Below are positions 50,334-61,015 of a stretch of DNA of 64,000 nt, one piece after another. The notes under the pieces were generated by a model, which saw nothing but the letters and a program-made list of their open reading frames with translations, searched no databases and was not told the origin of the DNA. A program made the position numbers and the translations under genes. The DNA lies in NCBI RefSeq assembly GCF_026191475.2, contig NZ_JAOSLC020000002.1:812501-876500 (forward strand), given 5' to 3'. How positions within the stretch are numbered: the stretch's first letter is position 1; each line of letters begins with the position of its first letter. The DNA is from Polaribacter ponticola. GTDB lineage: Bacteria; Bacteroidota; Bacteroidia; Flavobacteriales; Flavobacteriaceae.

Positions 50334-51208
50334 ATGTTTATACGTAAAATTATTTTAGCTGTTCTTTTTATAAGTATTGGAGTCGGTTCTTTCAAAAGTT
50401 TTGGACAGGAAGTAGAAAAAATCGAAATAGGAATTAAGTTTAAAATGCATTCTAAATTTTTAAATGAAGAAAGAATGTATACAGTTGGTTTACCTAAATC
50501 GTATCACACGAGTTTAAAAGAGTATCCAATTTTAGTTGTATTAGATGGTGATGAGCATTTTAAAGGGGTTTCTGGAATTGTTGATCAAATGAATCAAGGT
50601 AGGTATAATGGTCATATTCCAGAAATGATTATTGTAGCAATTAGCAACACAGATAGAACACGTGATTTTACACCTACTAATTCTATTACTTTTCTTGATG
50701 GTTCTCAAAAACCTCAATACCAAAAAACAAGTGGGGGAAGCACTGCTTTTCTAAAATTTTTAGAGAAAGAACTATTGGTAACTATTGAAAAAAATACAGA
50801 ACAAATTCTTACAAAACGCTAATAGGGCATTCTTACGGAGGCTTGCTTGCAGGCTTGTCGTATTTATCAAAAGAAAGTACTTTTGATAGTTACCTAGCAA
50901 TAGATCCTAGCTTCTGGTGGGACAATCAAATTATTATAAAGAAAATGGATGCTGTAAAGACCGAAGCCTTAAAGAGTAAGAAAATGTATATATCATCAGC
51001 ATATAGCCATAAAACATGGGATAAGTTTGTGTTGAATAGAAAACCTCAAGATTTATTCTTTGCAAAGCTACAAAACAGAAGTCTTACTTCTCCAAATTTA
51101 AAAATACAATATTTCGAGGAAGAAGATCATTGGACAGTTCCAGCAATAAGCATTTATCATGGGTTGAAATTTATTTATCAAGATTCTTATGCAATAGAAA
51201 AGGAGTAA
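50334..51208 (+). CDS. Esterase-D-like alpha/beta hydrolase with intact serine (frameshifted)
   Basis: Reconstructed 291 residues. Signal peptide MFIRKIILAVLFISIGVGSF, then FKMHSKFLNEERMYTVGLPKSYH and YPILVVLDGDEHFKGVSG as in the three tandem hydrolase-TPR proteins. Here the elbow is GHSYGG (50825-50842), with Ser present, and the His is EEDHWTVPA. There is no C-terminal TPR. The A7 run at 50788-50794 is one base short; restored, ...KKYRTNSYKTLIGHSYGG is continuous. It is the catalytic counterpart of the serine-less proteins and directly precedes kinase/regulator pair 3. Confidence 0.86.
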
Positions 51209-51321
51209 AGTATTGAAACAATTAGCTTAATACCGGAAAGAAGAGTGTACATTTTTTAATTTAGTATTTTTATTTTTAAAGACCTCAGAAGTTTCTTTAC
51301 TATTAGGTCAATTATACAATT

Positions 51322-52387
51322 ATGAGTTATATAAAAAAAGTTGCTGATTCTATACAGCATAAAGGAGTTAAAAGACACTTTTTGTTTTGGATTGCAATCA
51401 TTTTATTAACCATTCCTCAAAATGTTCTTGAGAGTGAGCAACCCTATATAAGCACGTTGGTCTATAAAATTTGTGTATTAATCCCTCAAATTTTATTTAC
51501 ATATTTTGTTACGTATTTTGTAATTCAAAAATTTTTATCTAAAAAAAGTATACCATTTCATTGTTTTTAATGGTTTTTAGTACTTATTTTTTTCAGTATT
51601 AGCCAGAGTATTAACTATTCATATTGGTGAAAATTTGGTAAGAACTCCACCATTTGAACAGGAAACATTATTAGAAATAATAATTCAATTAAAATTTTTG
51701 TTTTTATACTATGTACCAGCGCTTTATTCAATTATATTTATATTTCTTGCTGTCAAGTATTTTATAAATTTCAAGGTAGTCCAAGAAAAAGAACTGTTAT
51801 CTAGAACAGAAAAAATTGCTTCAGAATTAAAGACTTTAAAGGCGCAATTAAATCCACATTTTTTATTCAATACACTAAATAATATTTATGTATTATCTAT
51901 AGAGAATTCTCCAAAAACGCCTAAATCAATTGAAAAGTTATCTAAAATATTAGATTATGTTTTATATCGTTGTAATACAAAATATGTGTCTTTAACATCA
52001 GAAATTGAGTTGTTAGAAAATTATATTGAATTAGAGAAGTTACGTTATGACGATCGTTTAGAAATTAATTTCAATAACTATATTGAACAAGATGGAGAAA
52101 TTGCACCGTTAATATTACTATCACTAGTAGAAAATGCTTTTAAACATGGAGCAGGCGAGGACAGTAGTTCTCCAAAAATAGACATTGACTTGTACAATAC
52201 AAGTACTCAATTTAAGCTTGTTATTTCTAATACGGTTGCAACAAAACCTGAACTAACAAAAAGAACTTCAATTGGATTGGAGAATATAAAAAAACAATTA
52301 AATTTGATTTATCCAAATAGGTTTGAATTATTAATTGATAATTCACAAAAAGTATTTACAGTAACTGTTAAGCTAATCAATAAATAA
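51322..52387 (+). CDS. LytS-type sensor histidine kinase, pair 3 (two frameshifts)
   Basis: Reconstructed 355 residues. The membrane part has four predicted helices (FLFWIAIILLTIPQNVL, ILFTYFVTYFVIQKFL, ...), then the kinase core AQLNPHFLFNTLNNIYVL with phospho-His, LVENAFKHGAGED and SIGLENIKKQLNLIYP. The T5 run at 51564-51568 and T7 run at 51587-51593 are each one base short; restored, the joint reads FHCFLMVFSTYFFSVLARVLTIHIGE. It differs more from the other three kinases than they do among themselves. Confidence 0.85.
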
Positions 52388-52392
52388 AATTT

Positions 52393-53109
52393 ATGAAAAC
52401 TCGCTGTTTAATAGTTGATGATGAGCCTTTAGCAATTAGATTAATAGAAAAACACATTTCTCAAATTGATTCATTAGAAGTTGTGGCAACTTGTAATAGT
52501 GCATTAAAAGCTTTTGAAATTGTAAACACTCAAGAAATCGATTTGATGTTTTTAGATATTAAAATGCCAAACTTAACAGGAATTGATTTTTTAAAATCGT
52601 TAAAGAATCCACCAAAAACAATATTTACAACTGCATACAGAGATTACGCTTTAGAAAGTTACGAATTGGAAACAGTAGATTATTTATTAAAACCAGTCAC
52701 TTTTGAACGTTTTGTAAAAGCAATAGATAAATTTTTCTGGCAAAATACAAGTAAAGTTGCACCAGTACAAAGAGAAACAATTACTACTGATTATATTTTA
52801 ATCAAATCTGGAAATAAACATCATAAAGTAAATTTAGCAGATATCGTTTATATAGAAAGTTTTAAAGATTATATCAAAGTTCATTTAGAAAATAATACTT
52901 CTATTGTTTCTAAATATAAACTAGGTGAAATGGAACTAGAACTATCAACCTACCAATTTTTAAGAATCCATCGTTCTTATATTATAAATACTTCAAAAAT
53001 AACTGCATTTTCTTCTAATGATATAGATGTAAACTCTCTAGAAATTCCAATTGGTGCTAGCTATAAAGAAAAAGTTATTCTTCATTTAGAAAAGATAAAA
53101 CATATTTAA
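52393..53109 (+). CDS. LytTR response regulator, pair 3
   Basis: A 238-residue regulator: VDDEP, phospho-acceptor D55 in FLDIKMP, TTAYRDYALESYE, K in LLKPV, then the LytTR domain (YILIKSGNKHHKVNLADIVYIESFKDYIKVHL...RIHRSYIINTSKI). It starts 5 bases after its kinase. It is the most divergent of the four regulators, as is its kinase, so pair 3 may bind a different site. It is convergent with serine hydrolase B. Confidence 0.95.
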   Translation: MKTRCLIVDDEPLAIRLIEKHISQIDSLEVVATCNSALKAFEIVNTQEIDLMFLDIKMPNLTGIDFLKSLKNPPKTIFTTAYRDYALESYELETVDYLLKPVTFERFVKAIDKFFWQNTSKVAPVQRETITTDYILIKSGNKHHKVNLADIVYIESFKDYIKVHLENNTSIVSKYKLGEMELELSTYQFLRIHRSYIINTSKITAFSSNDIDVNSLEIPIGASYKEKVILHLEKIKHI

Positions 53110-53231
53110 TTTATTAAAATAATAAATGTTTACTTAATGTTTGTAGGTCTTCTCCAAATAACTAAGATTATTTTTTGAAATAAACAAGGACTATATTAAT
53201 TATATAATCCTTGTATTAAATTCAGATAATT

Positions 53232-54323
53232 TTATTTATTATTAGAATGCCATTTCGCCCAATTTTGCAAACTACCAAATAGAACATTTCTTCCAGCATC
53301 TCCGTTTGTAAGTATAATAATTCCAGATTTTGATGCAAAATCAAGCATAAAACCAGAATGCCAACCTTCATTAGAACCACCATGACCGTTTAAAGTAAAA
53401 TCTCCAAAACGATTCATAGCCATATAACCCATTCCGTAATTACCTTTAGATAATTTTGTTGGAGTAATTAAAAGGTTGATGCTTTTTTGTGATAAAACTT
53501 TATTCTTGCTAAAAGAAGCATTTGCAAAAAGTATAAGATCATTTAAGGTTGTATGCAAACCTGCTGCTGCTTGTGCATTGAATAATCTTAACGGAATTTC
53601 TTTTGCATTTTCATCATACGCTTTTGCAGATTTTTTTAGAATACGTTTATTAATTATAAAACTTGTCTGTTTCATTTTTAAAGGTTTAAAAATGTTTTTT
53701 TGCATATAATTTGCAAATGTTTTACCACTCACCTCTTCTATTACTAATTGTAAAATAGTGTAACCTCCACCAGAATATTTAAACTTACTTTCTGGTTCCA
53801 TAATTAACTTTACAGCTTCATCTGGATTTGTAATACCTGATAAAGATTTTACAGTTGATGTTAATTCATTTTTAGCTTCATATCCATTATAACCATGTAC
53901 AGATAAACCTGCAGTATGCTGTAATAAATTTCTAATAGTTACTTTATTTGAATTAAACTCACTAGAAGGCAATTTCCAATTTGAAATATAATTTGAAGCA
54001 GGAGCATCTAAATTAAGTTTACCTTCTTCTACTAATTTCATAACTCCCCAAGCTGTAAACATCTTTGATATAGAACCGATATTGAAACCTGTTTTAGAAT
54101 TTACTTCAAGTTTCTTATCAACATTGGCATAACCATATCCTTTTTTAAGAATTACTTTACCTTCTTTAAGTATTGCAACTGCAATTCCAGGAACATTATT
54201 TTTTTCTATAGATTTAGGAGTACTCTCATCAAAAGACTTTTGTAAATTTTTAATTGAACTAGTTTGAGCATTTGTAAAAAATATTGACAATGCCATTAAG
54301 ATAATTGTAATAGGTGTTTTCAT
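53232..54323 (-). CDS. Serine hydrolase (beta-lactamase/penicillin-binding-protein fold), copy B
   Basis: A 363-residue exported protein. I use the start at 54323 (signal peptide MKTPITIILMALSIFFTNAQ) rather than a longer frame with a polar leader. Motifs: SxxK in GSISKMFTAWG (near residue 72), YSG in FKYSGGGYTILQL where YxN is usual, and HGG in LNGHGGSNEGWHSG for HxG. Shorter than copy A as it lacks the C-terminal beta repeats. It lies divergent from ABC/M1 module B and has a truncated sister at 49960. Confidence 0.9.
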   Translation of the reverse strand: MKTPITIILMALSIFFTNAQTSSIKNLQKSFDESTPKSIEKNNVPGIAVAILKEGKVILKKGYGYANVDKKLEVNSKTGFNIGSISKMFTAWGVMKLVEEGKLNLDAPASNYISNWKLPSSEFNSNKVTIRNLLQHTAGLSVHGYNGYEAKNELTSTVKSLSGITNPDEAVKLIMEPESKFKYSGGGYTILQLVIEEVSGKTFANYMQKNIFKPLKMKQTSFIINKRILKKSAKAYDENAKEIPLRLFNAQAAAGLHTTLNDLILFANASFSKNKVLSQKSINLLITPTKLSKGNYGMGYMAMNRFGDFTLNGHGGSNEGWHSGFMLDFASKSGIIILTNGDAGRNVLFGSLQNWAKWHSNNK

Positions 54324-54546
54324 TTTTATTTGTTTTATAATTTTACACAAACCTAAAACCCTAATCTTACTTCTTATAAATAATTTGACGAACCTCGTTT
54401 TGTGTATGACATTCAATTGTTTATGATTTGTAAAGTTACTTTACCATTTAACTAAGGACGTTTGCAATATGAAAATAGACGTTGATAAAAATAAATAGCA
54501 ACTCTTTAAAACTCAAAGTAAGTTCGCACTATATAAAAATAATAGT

Positions 54547-55424
54547 ATGAATACACTCATAATTAAAAACGTAAGTAAAACATACCCAAACGGAGTTAAT
54601 GCACTTAAAAACATCAACTTAACTATTACAAATGGAATGTTTGGTTTATTGGGTCCTAATGGAGCTGGAAAATCGTCTTTAATGCGAACTTTGGCAACTT
54701 TACAAGAATCTACACAAGGTAATATTCGCTTTAATGATATAAATAGTACTGATAATCCACAGAACATAAGAAAACAAATTGGGTATTTACCACAAGAATT
54801 TGGTGTTTATCCTAAAATATCTGCACTTCAATTATTAGATCATTTAGCAATTTTAAAAGGTGTTTTAAACACCAAAAAACGCAAAGAACAAATTGAAGCG
54901 CTTCTTCATCAAACCAACTTATATGCAGTTAGAAAAAAAGCAGTTAGCACTTTTTCTGGAGGTATGCGTCAGCGTTTTGGTATTGCTCAAGCATTACTTG
55001 GTAATCCTAAATTAATAATTGTTGATGAACCTACTGCTGGATTAGATCCTGAAGAACGAAATAGGTTTCATAATTTATTAAGTGATATTGGAGAACAAGT
55101 AATTGTTATTCTCTCTACTCACATCGTTGAAGATGTAAAAAACTTATGCAGCAAAATGGCAATTTTAGGAAAAGGCGAATTACTAGCACAAGGTGAACCT
55201 TCTGAACTAATATCAAATCTTAATGGAAAAGTTTGGTCTAAAACTATTTTGAAAGAAAATTTAGATTCTTATAAATCTAAATTTAATGTTTTGTCTTCTC
55301 GTTTGTCTTCGGGTAAACTAGAGCTTAGAGTATTAGCAAACACACAACCAGAAAATGGATTTGTAGCTACCAAAGCAGATTTAGAAGATGTTTATTTTGC
55401 TACACTTAATCAAAAAATCTTTAA
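54547..55424 (+). CDS. ABC transporter ATP-binding protein, module B
   Basis: A 292-residue ATPase: Walker A GPNGAGKSS, signature FSGGMRQRFGIAQAL, Walker B IIVDEPTAGLDPEE, H-loop STHIVEDV, closely matching the copy at 39244. As written the frame runs on into the permease to make a 1032-residue ORF. If the A6 run at 55412-55417 has lost one base, the gene ends ...NQKNL at 55424, just before the permease ATG at 55429, as in module A. I prefer that reading to a true fusion. Confidence 0.85.
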
Positions 55425-55428
55425 TATT

Positions 55429-58400
55429 ATGATTAAGAAATTATTACAATTCGAATTAAAATTTCATAGTAAGCAAATATCTTTTATCGTTTTATTTATT
55501 CTATTTACTGCTTATGGTTTTTTAGCAATCAATCAAGGTTTTAAATATTTAGAATTCAGTTCTATGTATAATGATGCTTTTAATCTAAATTTTTTATCAG
55601 GCATTGTAAGTATTATATCAACATTTGCTACTGTGTTTCTCTGTATAAACGCAGCACTTCGTGATAAATTATTCAATTTTGAAGGTCTAATTTTTAGCAC
55701 AGGTATTAAAAAAATAAATTTCTTTTTAAGTCGGTTTTTAGGAGTTTTTTTAATCATACTTTTATTAAACACAGTTGCTATGTTGGGTGTATTTATTGGT
55801 ACTTGTATTAATAATTTAGATCCTGAAACTTTACATCAATTTAATTTTACGCATTATTTTTGGCCTTGGTTATTACTTATTTTACCAAATGTATTTGTAA
55901 CTACAGCTATCATATTTTCTATAACCTTACTATCCAAAAAATCTATAGTTACTTATATTACAGCTTTGGTTTTTATAGCTCTTAATTGGATTTGTGGCTT
56001 CTATATTAACTCCCCTTTATTTGGTGGTTCATCTTTAGCATCAAAAGAAATACTAGACATAGCATCGCTCATAGATCCTGTTGGATTGGCTGCATTTTTT
56101 GAGCAAACACAATTCTTAACTCCGCTTGAAAAAAATGAGATGGTATTGTCTTTATCAAATAATTTTCTTTGGAATAGAATTATCTGGTTAAGTTTTAGCA
56201 TCGTTTTATTACTGATCACCTACAAAAAATATTCTTTTAGAACGGTTCAGAAAAAGGTAAAAAAACAAATTTTATCTAAAGAAAATATAAGTAGTAATAC
56301 AACATATAAGGCTACGGAAATATCAATAAATTCATTTAAATCAATGTTGATAAATCTTAAATCGGTTGTTAAGCTTGATGCACAAATAATTCTTAGTGGA
56401 ATCCCTTTTAAATTAATTATGATGTTATGGTGCATTATACTTTCATTGGTATTTAACTATAGTATATCTAGTAAGGAAATATACGGAAGTCGCTACCCAA
56501 CAACAGATTTATTTATTGGGCAAGCTATTGAAGTATTGCCAATTCTTGGATTATTATTAATCGTTTTTTACAGTAGCGAATTGATTTGGAAATCTAGACA
56601 ACATCGTTTTTCTGGAATTATTGAAGCAACACCAGCTAGAAATAGTATGTTTTATGTTTCAAAAATCGTATCAATTACAATAATTCCTATTGTTTTAATC
56701 TTGTTGACTATTGGAATATCAATAATTTTTCAAGTAACAAATAATTACTACGATTTTCAGTTAGAGCAATACTTTTCGTTATTCTATTTTGCTGGAATTC
56801 AAATTTTATTATACGCTGTTTTTGCTTTATTTATTCAAACCTTAGTATCTAATAAATATTTAGGAATGATTATTTCTGCTATTATTTTAATACTATTCAG
56901 TACTTCTAGAAGTGTCTTTGGTTTAGAACATCCACTATTCTTTTTTAACAAATTACCAAGTATGGCAAGAGCGTATTCAGATTTTGTTGGTTATGGTCAA
57001 TATGTTTCAAAATTTAGCACACTAGCATTGTATTGGTTAACCTTTTCTGGGATACTTATCGTATTGAGTAATAAGTTTTGGAAACGAGGTACATCTGTTG
57101 GATTTAAGAAAATTATTAAGACAGTATTCAATAAAAAAGAGAAACTACAATTACTAAGTTTAGTGCTTGTTTTCGTTACAATTGGTAGTTATGCATATTA
57201 CAACTTAAATGTAGTAAACGAATTTGTAACGAGTAACGAAAGACTTGATTTTAACGAACAATATGAACGAAAGTATAAAAAATACGATGACCTTGCTGTT
57301 CCTCAATTAGTCTCTTTAAAAACGAATATTGATATTTATCCGGATTCGGAAAAATACCTTGTACAATCAAATACAATTATAGCAAACAAGACCAAAAAGC
57401 CTATGAAAAGTATTTTTGTTACGGCTCCTCAACCTTTAAAATCAATTAATATTGAAGGCAGTAAACAAGTGTTTCATGATTCTGATTTAGGTACTTATTT
57501 GTTTGAATTGAATACGCCACTTCTTCCTGAAGGATCTCTTAAAATGACTTACAATATGGAAAAAAAGTTAAAGGATTTGAAACGAACAAAACAATTAATA
57601 CCAATGGAACTTACATTAAAAATCAAAATTTTAATCCGATTTTAGGATATGTAAACAATTATGAAATTGAATATAATTATGAACGTATACAACGAGGATT
57701 ACCAAAAAAAGATAGTGTAAAAGTAAATGACAGCTATTTGCAATTAGATAGTAAATTTAATTTTGAGAATGTAAAATTTGAAACCCTTATTTCTACTTCT
57801 AAAAATCAAACAGCAATTTCATCGGGAAGTTTAATAAAACAGTGGCAAAAAGATGATAGAAATTATTATCACTACAAAGCTTCTGATACCATTAATAGTA
57901 TGATCGCTTATTTATCAGCTCGTTATACCGTAAAAAAAGAAATCTATAAAGGAATTCAATTAGAACTATTTCATCATCCTAATCATACACAAAATGTAGA
58001 TAAAATGATTAGAGTTGCAAAAGCTACAATTGATTATTGTTCTGATAATTTCGGAAAATATCCGCATGATTATTTACGTATTGTAGAAACATCAAACCAC
58101 GAGAGTTCTAATGGTCAAGCAATGCCAGGAGTTATCACCATCAATGAAAAAATATTTAAACGTAATGTAGAAAATCCTGATTCGTTTAATGTTGTTGCAA
58201 GAGTTTTAATCCACGAAATATCTCATCAATGGTGGGGATTTTTATTAACTCCAAAACGTGTTGAAGGTTATATGGTTTTGTCTGAATCTCTGGCAAAGTA
58301 TACAGAAAGTGTTATTCTTGAAAAAATGTACGGTAAAGCGATGGTAAACAAATTATCTGCAAGTACAATAAGCAAATATTTTAGTGGACGATCTTATGCC

Positions 58401-58996
58401 TCAGAAACAGAACCTTCTTTATACTTAAGTAATCATCAAGCTTATTTAGGATATAGTAAAGGCGCTATTATCATGTCTGCTATTAAAGAATTAATTGGTG
58501 AAAAAAGTTAAATAATGTATTAAAAAAACTTGTTAATACTTACAAAAACAAGCCAATTTCAACTACATTAAACTTAATAGAAGAATTGTATAAAGTAATA
58601 CCAAAAGAACATCACAAATTATTAAATGATTGGATGAAACATGTTGTAACTTACGATTTAAAAATTACTAATGCTACCTATAAAAAGAAGTTAGACGGTA
58701 AATTTGAGCTTAAAGTTACTGTAAATTCGAAACGTTTTGAAACCAATTCTTTAGGTGAAGAAATTGAAATTAATATTAATGAACCAATACAAATAGGTAT
58801 CTTTAAAAAACATCCAAATGCATTAGATAGTGAAAAAGATATTATTTATTTAAAACCACATCAAATTAATAATAATGAAATGAAAATTAAAATTATTACA
58901 GATTTTGAACCCATTTATGTAGGAATTGATCCTAACAACACTAGGTTAGATAAAAATCTAGAGGATAATTTGATTTCATCACAACAAATTAATTAA
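55429..58996 (+). CDS. ABC-2 permease fused to an M1 family aminopeptidase, module B (two frameshifts)
   Basis: Reconstructed 1189 residues against 1188 for module A. It begins MIKKLLQFELKFHSKQISFI; the N-terminal half is the ABC-2 permease with about twelve helices, and the C-terminal half is the extracytoplasmic M1 peptidase with HEISHQWWGF and third ligand Glu in SESLAKYTESV. Breaks: the A7 run at 57560-57566 and the A6 run at 58501-58506 are each one base short; restored, the joints read KVKGFETNKTINTNGTYIKN and GEKKLNNVLKKLVNTYKNKP. It is followed by kinase/regulator pair 4 in the same direction, the kinase starting 18 bases beyond the stop. Confidence 0.86.
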
Positions 58997-59014
58997 TCTT
59001 TAATATTTTTGAAT

Positions 59015-59998
59015 ATGACATTAAAAAGAAGATTTTACATCACATCTTTTGTTGCCGCTATTTTTGCAGTATTAAGTTTCGTTTTTAAAGACTTACAGAA
59101 CGAAATTCCAATAATTATAAATATGTTATTGGGCGGTACAATTCTATATATATTGTTCTTCTATTTATTAGAAACTGGTAAACTAAAAACGAATTGGACA
59201 AAACCTGTTTATAAGAATATTTTTTATGGATTAACCATAATTGTTCTAATTGTTAGTATTACTCTGGCAAGTAAAATTGATGAAAACGGAGATAGTTTCT
59301 GGGTAATAAATTATAATATATGGTTAGTAGATTTGTTAGTTTTTCTTTTAATTTCATTTATTTTTTATATTGTTTTTTCATGGTTTTTTGAAAGATGGAA
59401 AGCTGTTAGAACATTAAAAAATGAAAAATCGAAAGCAGAATTGTCTTTATTAAAAGAACAGATAAATCCTCATTTTTTTAACACATTAAATAATTTATAC
59501 TCATTAATTAAAAAAGATCCAGATGCAGCGCAAAATTACGTCTTAAAACTATCTGATTTAATGCGATTTACTATTTACGATAGCGGAAAAGAAAATGTAA
59601 TTTTAGGAGAAGAAATTAATTATTTAACTAATTTTATAGATTTACAAACCTCTAGATATCATAAAGAAATTAAAATTAGCTTTGTAAAAAATGTTGAAAA
59701 TTTAAATACTAAAATTGCGCCTTTATTATTTATAATTTTATTAGAAAACGCCTTTAAACATGGTGTAGAAAAATTAACAGAAGACACTTTTGTACAAGTA
59801 GAGTTAAAAGAGAATAACGAAATAATTCATTTTTCGGTTGTAAATAATTTTGATAAAAATGAGTCTTCAAAATCAAGAGGAATTGGATTAAAAAATTTAA
59901 AAGAACGTTTAGAATTAGTGTATCCTAACAAATACAACTTATCACACAAAATAGAAAACAATATCTATTCTGCAACACTAGAAATACTTAAAAAATGA
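59015..59998 (+). CDS. LytS-type sensor histidine kinase, pair 4
   Basis: A 327-residue kinase from the ATG at 59015 (MTLKRRFYITSFVAAIFAVL). Four membrane helices, then the kinase core. Its His motif reads EQINPHFFNTLNNLYSL, one Phe shorter than the HFFFN of pairs 1 and 2; the T7 run at 59473-59479 would need three more T to match, so an in-frame collapse of a long T run is possible. ATP-site motifs LLENAFKHGVEK and GIGLKNLKERLELVYP are intact. It lies in the ABC/M1 module B operon. Confidence 0.92.
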   Translation: MTLKRRFYITSFVAAIFAVLSFVFKDLQNEIPIIINMLLGGTILYILFFYLLETGKLKTNWTKPVYKNIFYGLTIIVLIVSITLASKIDENGDSFWVINYNIWLVDLLVFLLISFIFYIVFSWFFERWKAVRTLKNEKSKAELSLLKEQINPHFFNTLNNLYSLIKKDPDAAQNYVLKLSDLMRFTIYDSGKENVILGEEINYLTNFIDLQTSRYHKEIKISFVKNVENLNTKIAPLLFIILLENAFKHGVEKLTEDTFVQVELKENNEIIHFSVVNNFDKNESSKSRGIGLKNLKERLELVYPNKYNLSHKIENNIYSATLEILKK

Positions 59999-60693
59999 TA
60001 AAATATATAATTGTAGATGATGAAACAGCATCGCATGATATTATAAAAGATTATGCTAATAATCTTTCTTATTTATCGTTTCAAAAAAGTTGTTTTAATG
60101 CATTTGAAGCTATAGAATATTTAAATAACAATTTGGTTGAGCTTATTTTTTTAGACATTAATATGCCTAAACTTTCAGGATTAGATTTTTTAAAAACGTT
60201 ATCTAATCCTCCTAAAATTATTATAACAACGGCTTATAAAGAGTATGCTTTAGAAGGTTATGAACTAAACATTTCTGATTACCTATTAAAACCTTTTAAC
60301 TTTTTACGTTTTGTAAAAGCAGTAAATAAAGTGTACGATTTATCTGCAGTATCGTCAGACTCTTTTCAAGTAAAAGATTCTTTAAAGGATGCAAAAATTT
60401 TTATAAAAGATGATAAAAAGCATCGCCAAATAACTTTAAATAATATTCTTTTTATTGAAGGTTATGGGAATTATGTAAAAATTCATATGATCGATAAGAT
60501 GATTGTTTCTCATCAAACTTTATCATCATTTACAAACATTTTACCCGAAAATCAATTTATGCAAGTTCATAAATCGTTTATTATTTCTAAAGATAAAATC
60601 GATTTAATTGAAGGTAATAGAATAAGTATTCGAGAACACAACATTCCTATTGGCAAAGTGTATAAAATGAATGTAAATAAAATGATTAAATAA
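59995..60693 (+). CDS. LytTR response regulator, pair 4
   Basis: A 232-residue regulator overlapping its kinase by 4 bases (ATGA). Receiver: VDDETASHD (the usual Pro after the acidic triad replaced by Thr), D54 in FLDINMPKLSGLDFL, TTAYKEYALEGYELNISDYLLKPF. LytTR domain: IFIKDDKKHRQITLNNILFIEGYGNYVKIHM...QVHKSFIISKDKI. It is nearest to the regulators of pairs 1 and 2. It ends the ABC/M1 B - kinase - regulator operon. Confidence 0.95.
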   Translation: MIKYIIVDDETASHDIIKDYANNLSYLSFQKSCFNAFEAIEYLNNNLVELIFLDINMPKLSGLDFLKTLSNPPKIIITTAYKEYALEGYELNISDYLLKPFNFLRFVKAVNKVYDLSAVSSDSFQVKDSLKDAKIFIKDDKKHRQITLNNILFIEGYGNYVKIHMIDKMIVSHQTLSSFTNILPENQFMQVHKSFIISKDKIDLIEGNRISIREHNIPIGKVYKMNVNKMIK

Positions 60694-61015
60694 GTCTTAA
60701 AACACAGTGTTTTTTAATCATCTAACTTCTTTTCTTACTCTTTAATAAAATCAGGTTTAAAAAATAATTCTACTTAATAACATTTTTTATTTTTTAAAAA
60801 AATTAACATTTTTACCTGTAATATTTCTTCTAACAAAGTACTAATTACAATAATATTTAAAGTTGTTAATAGACGTTTAGTGTCTTAAAACGGCTGTTTA
60901 TGTTCGTTAATTAATAGTTTGTCATTTATAATTTTTGGAAGTAACTATAAATTATAAGTTTGTGCATAAAAGTAAGAGATATTCACAAAAATGTGAGGTT
61001 AGTAAAATTGAATTT
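60694..61015. other. Intergenic region before the hydrolase gene
   Basis: No gene is seen. Points of note are AGTGTCTT (60879-60886), the complement of AAGACACT found before the S41-TPR gene, and GACGTT just beside it. A frame with a TTG start at 60935 opens 27 codons before the ATG at 61016, but I judge it untranslated since family similarity begins at 61016. Confidence 0.5.

Noticed and set aside
28727..58506. Phase variation by poly-A/T slippage controlling the accessory genes
   Set aside because: The same run errors occur in core genes (hemN, ccoI, safE) where on/off switching makes no sense; kept only as a fallback if reads confirm the lengths.
60935..61015. TTG-start extension of the hydrolase at 61016
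   Set aside because: The extra 27 residues are unlike the family, which begins at MYTSEKGKKEI.
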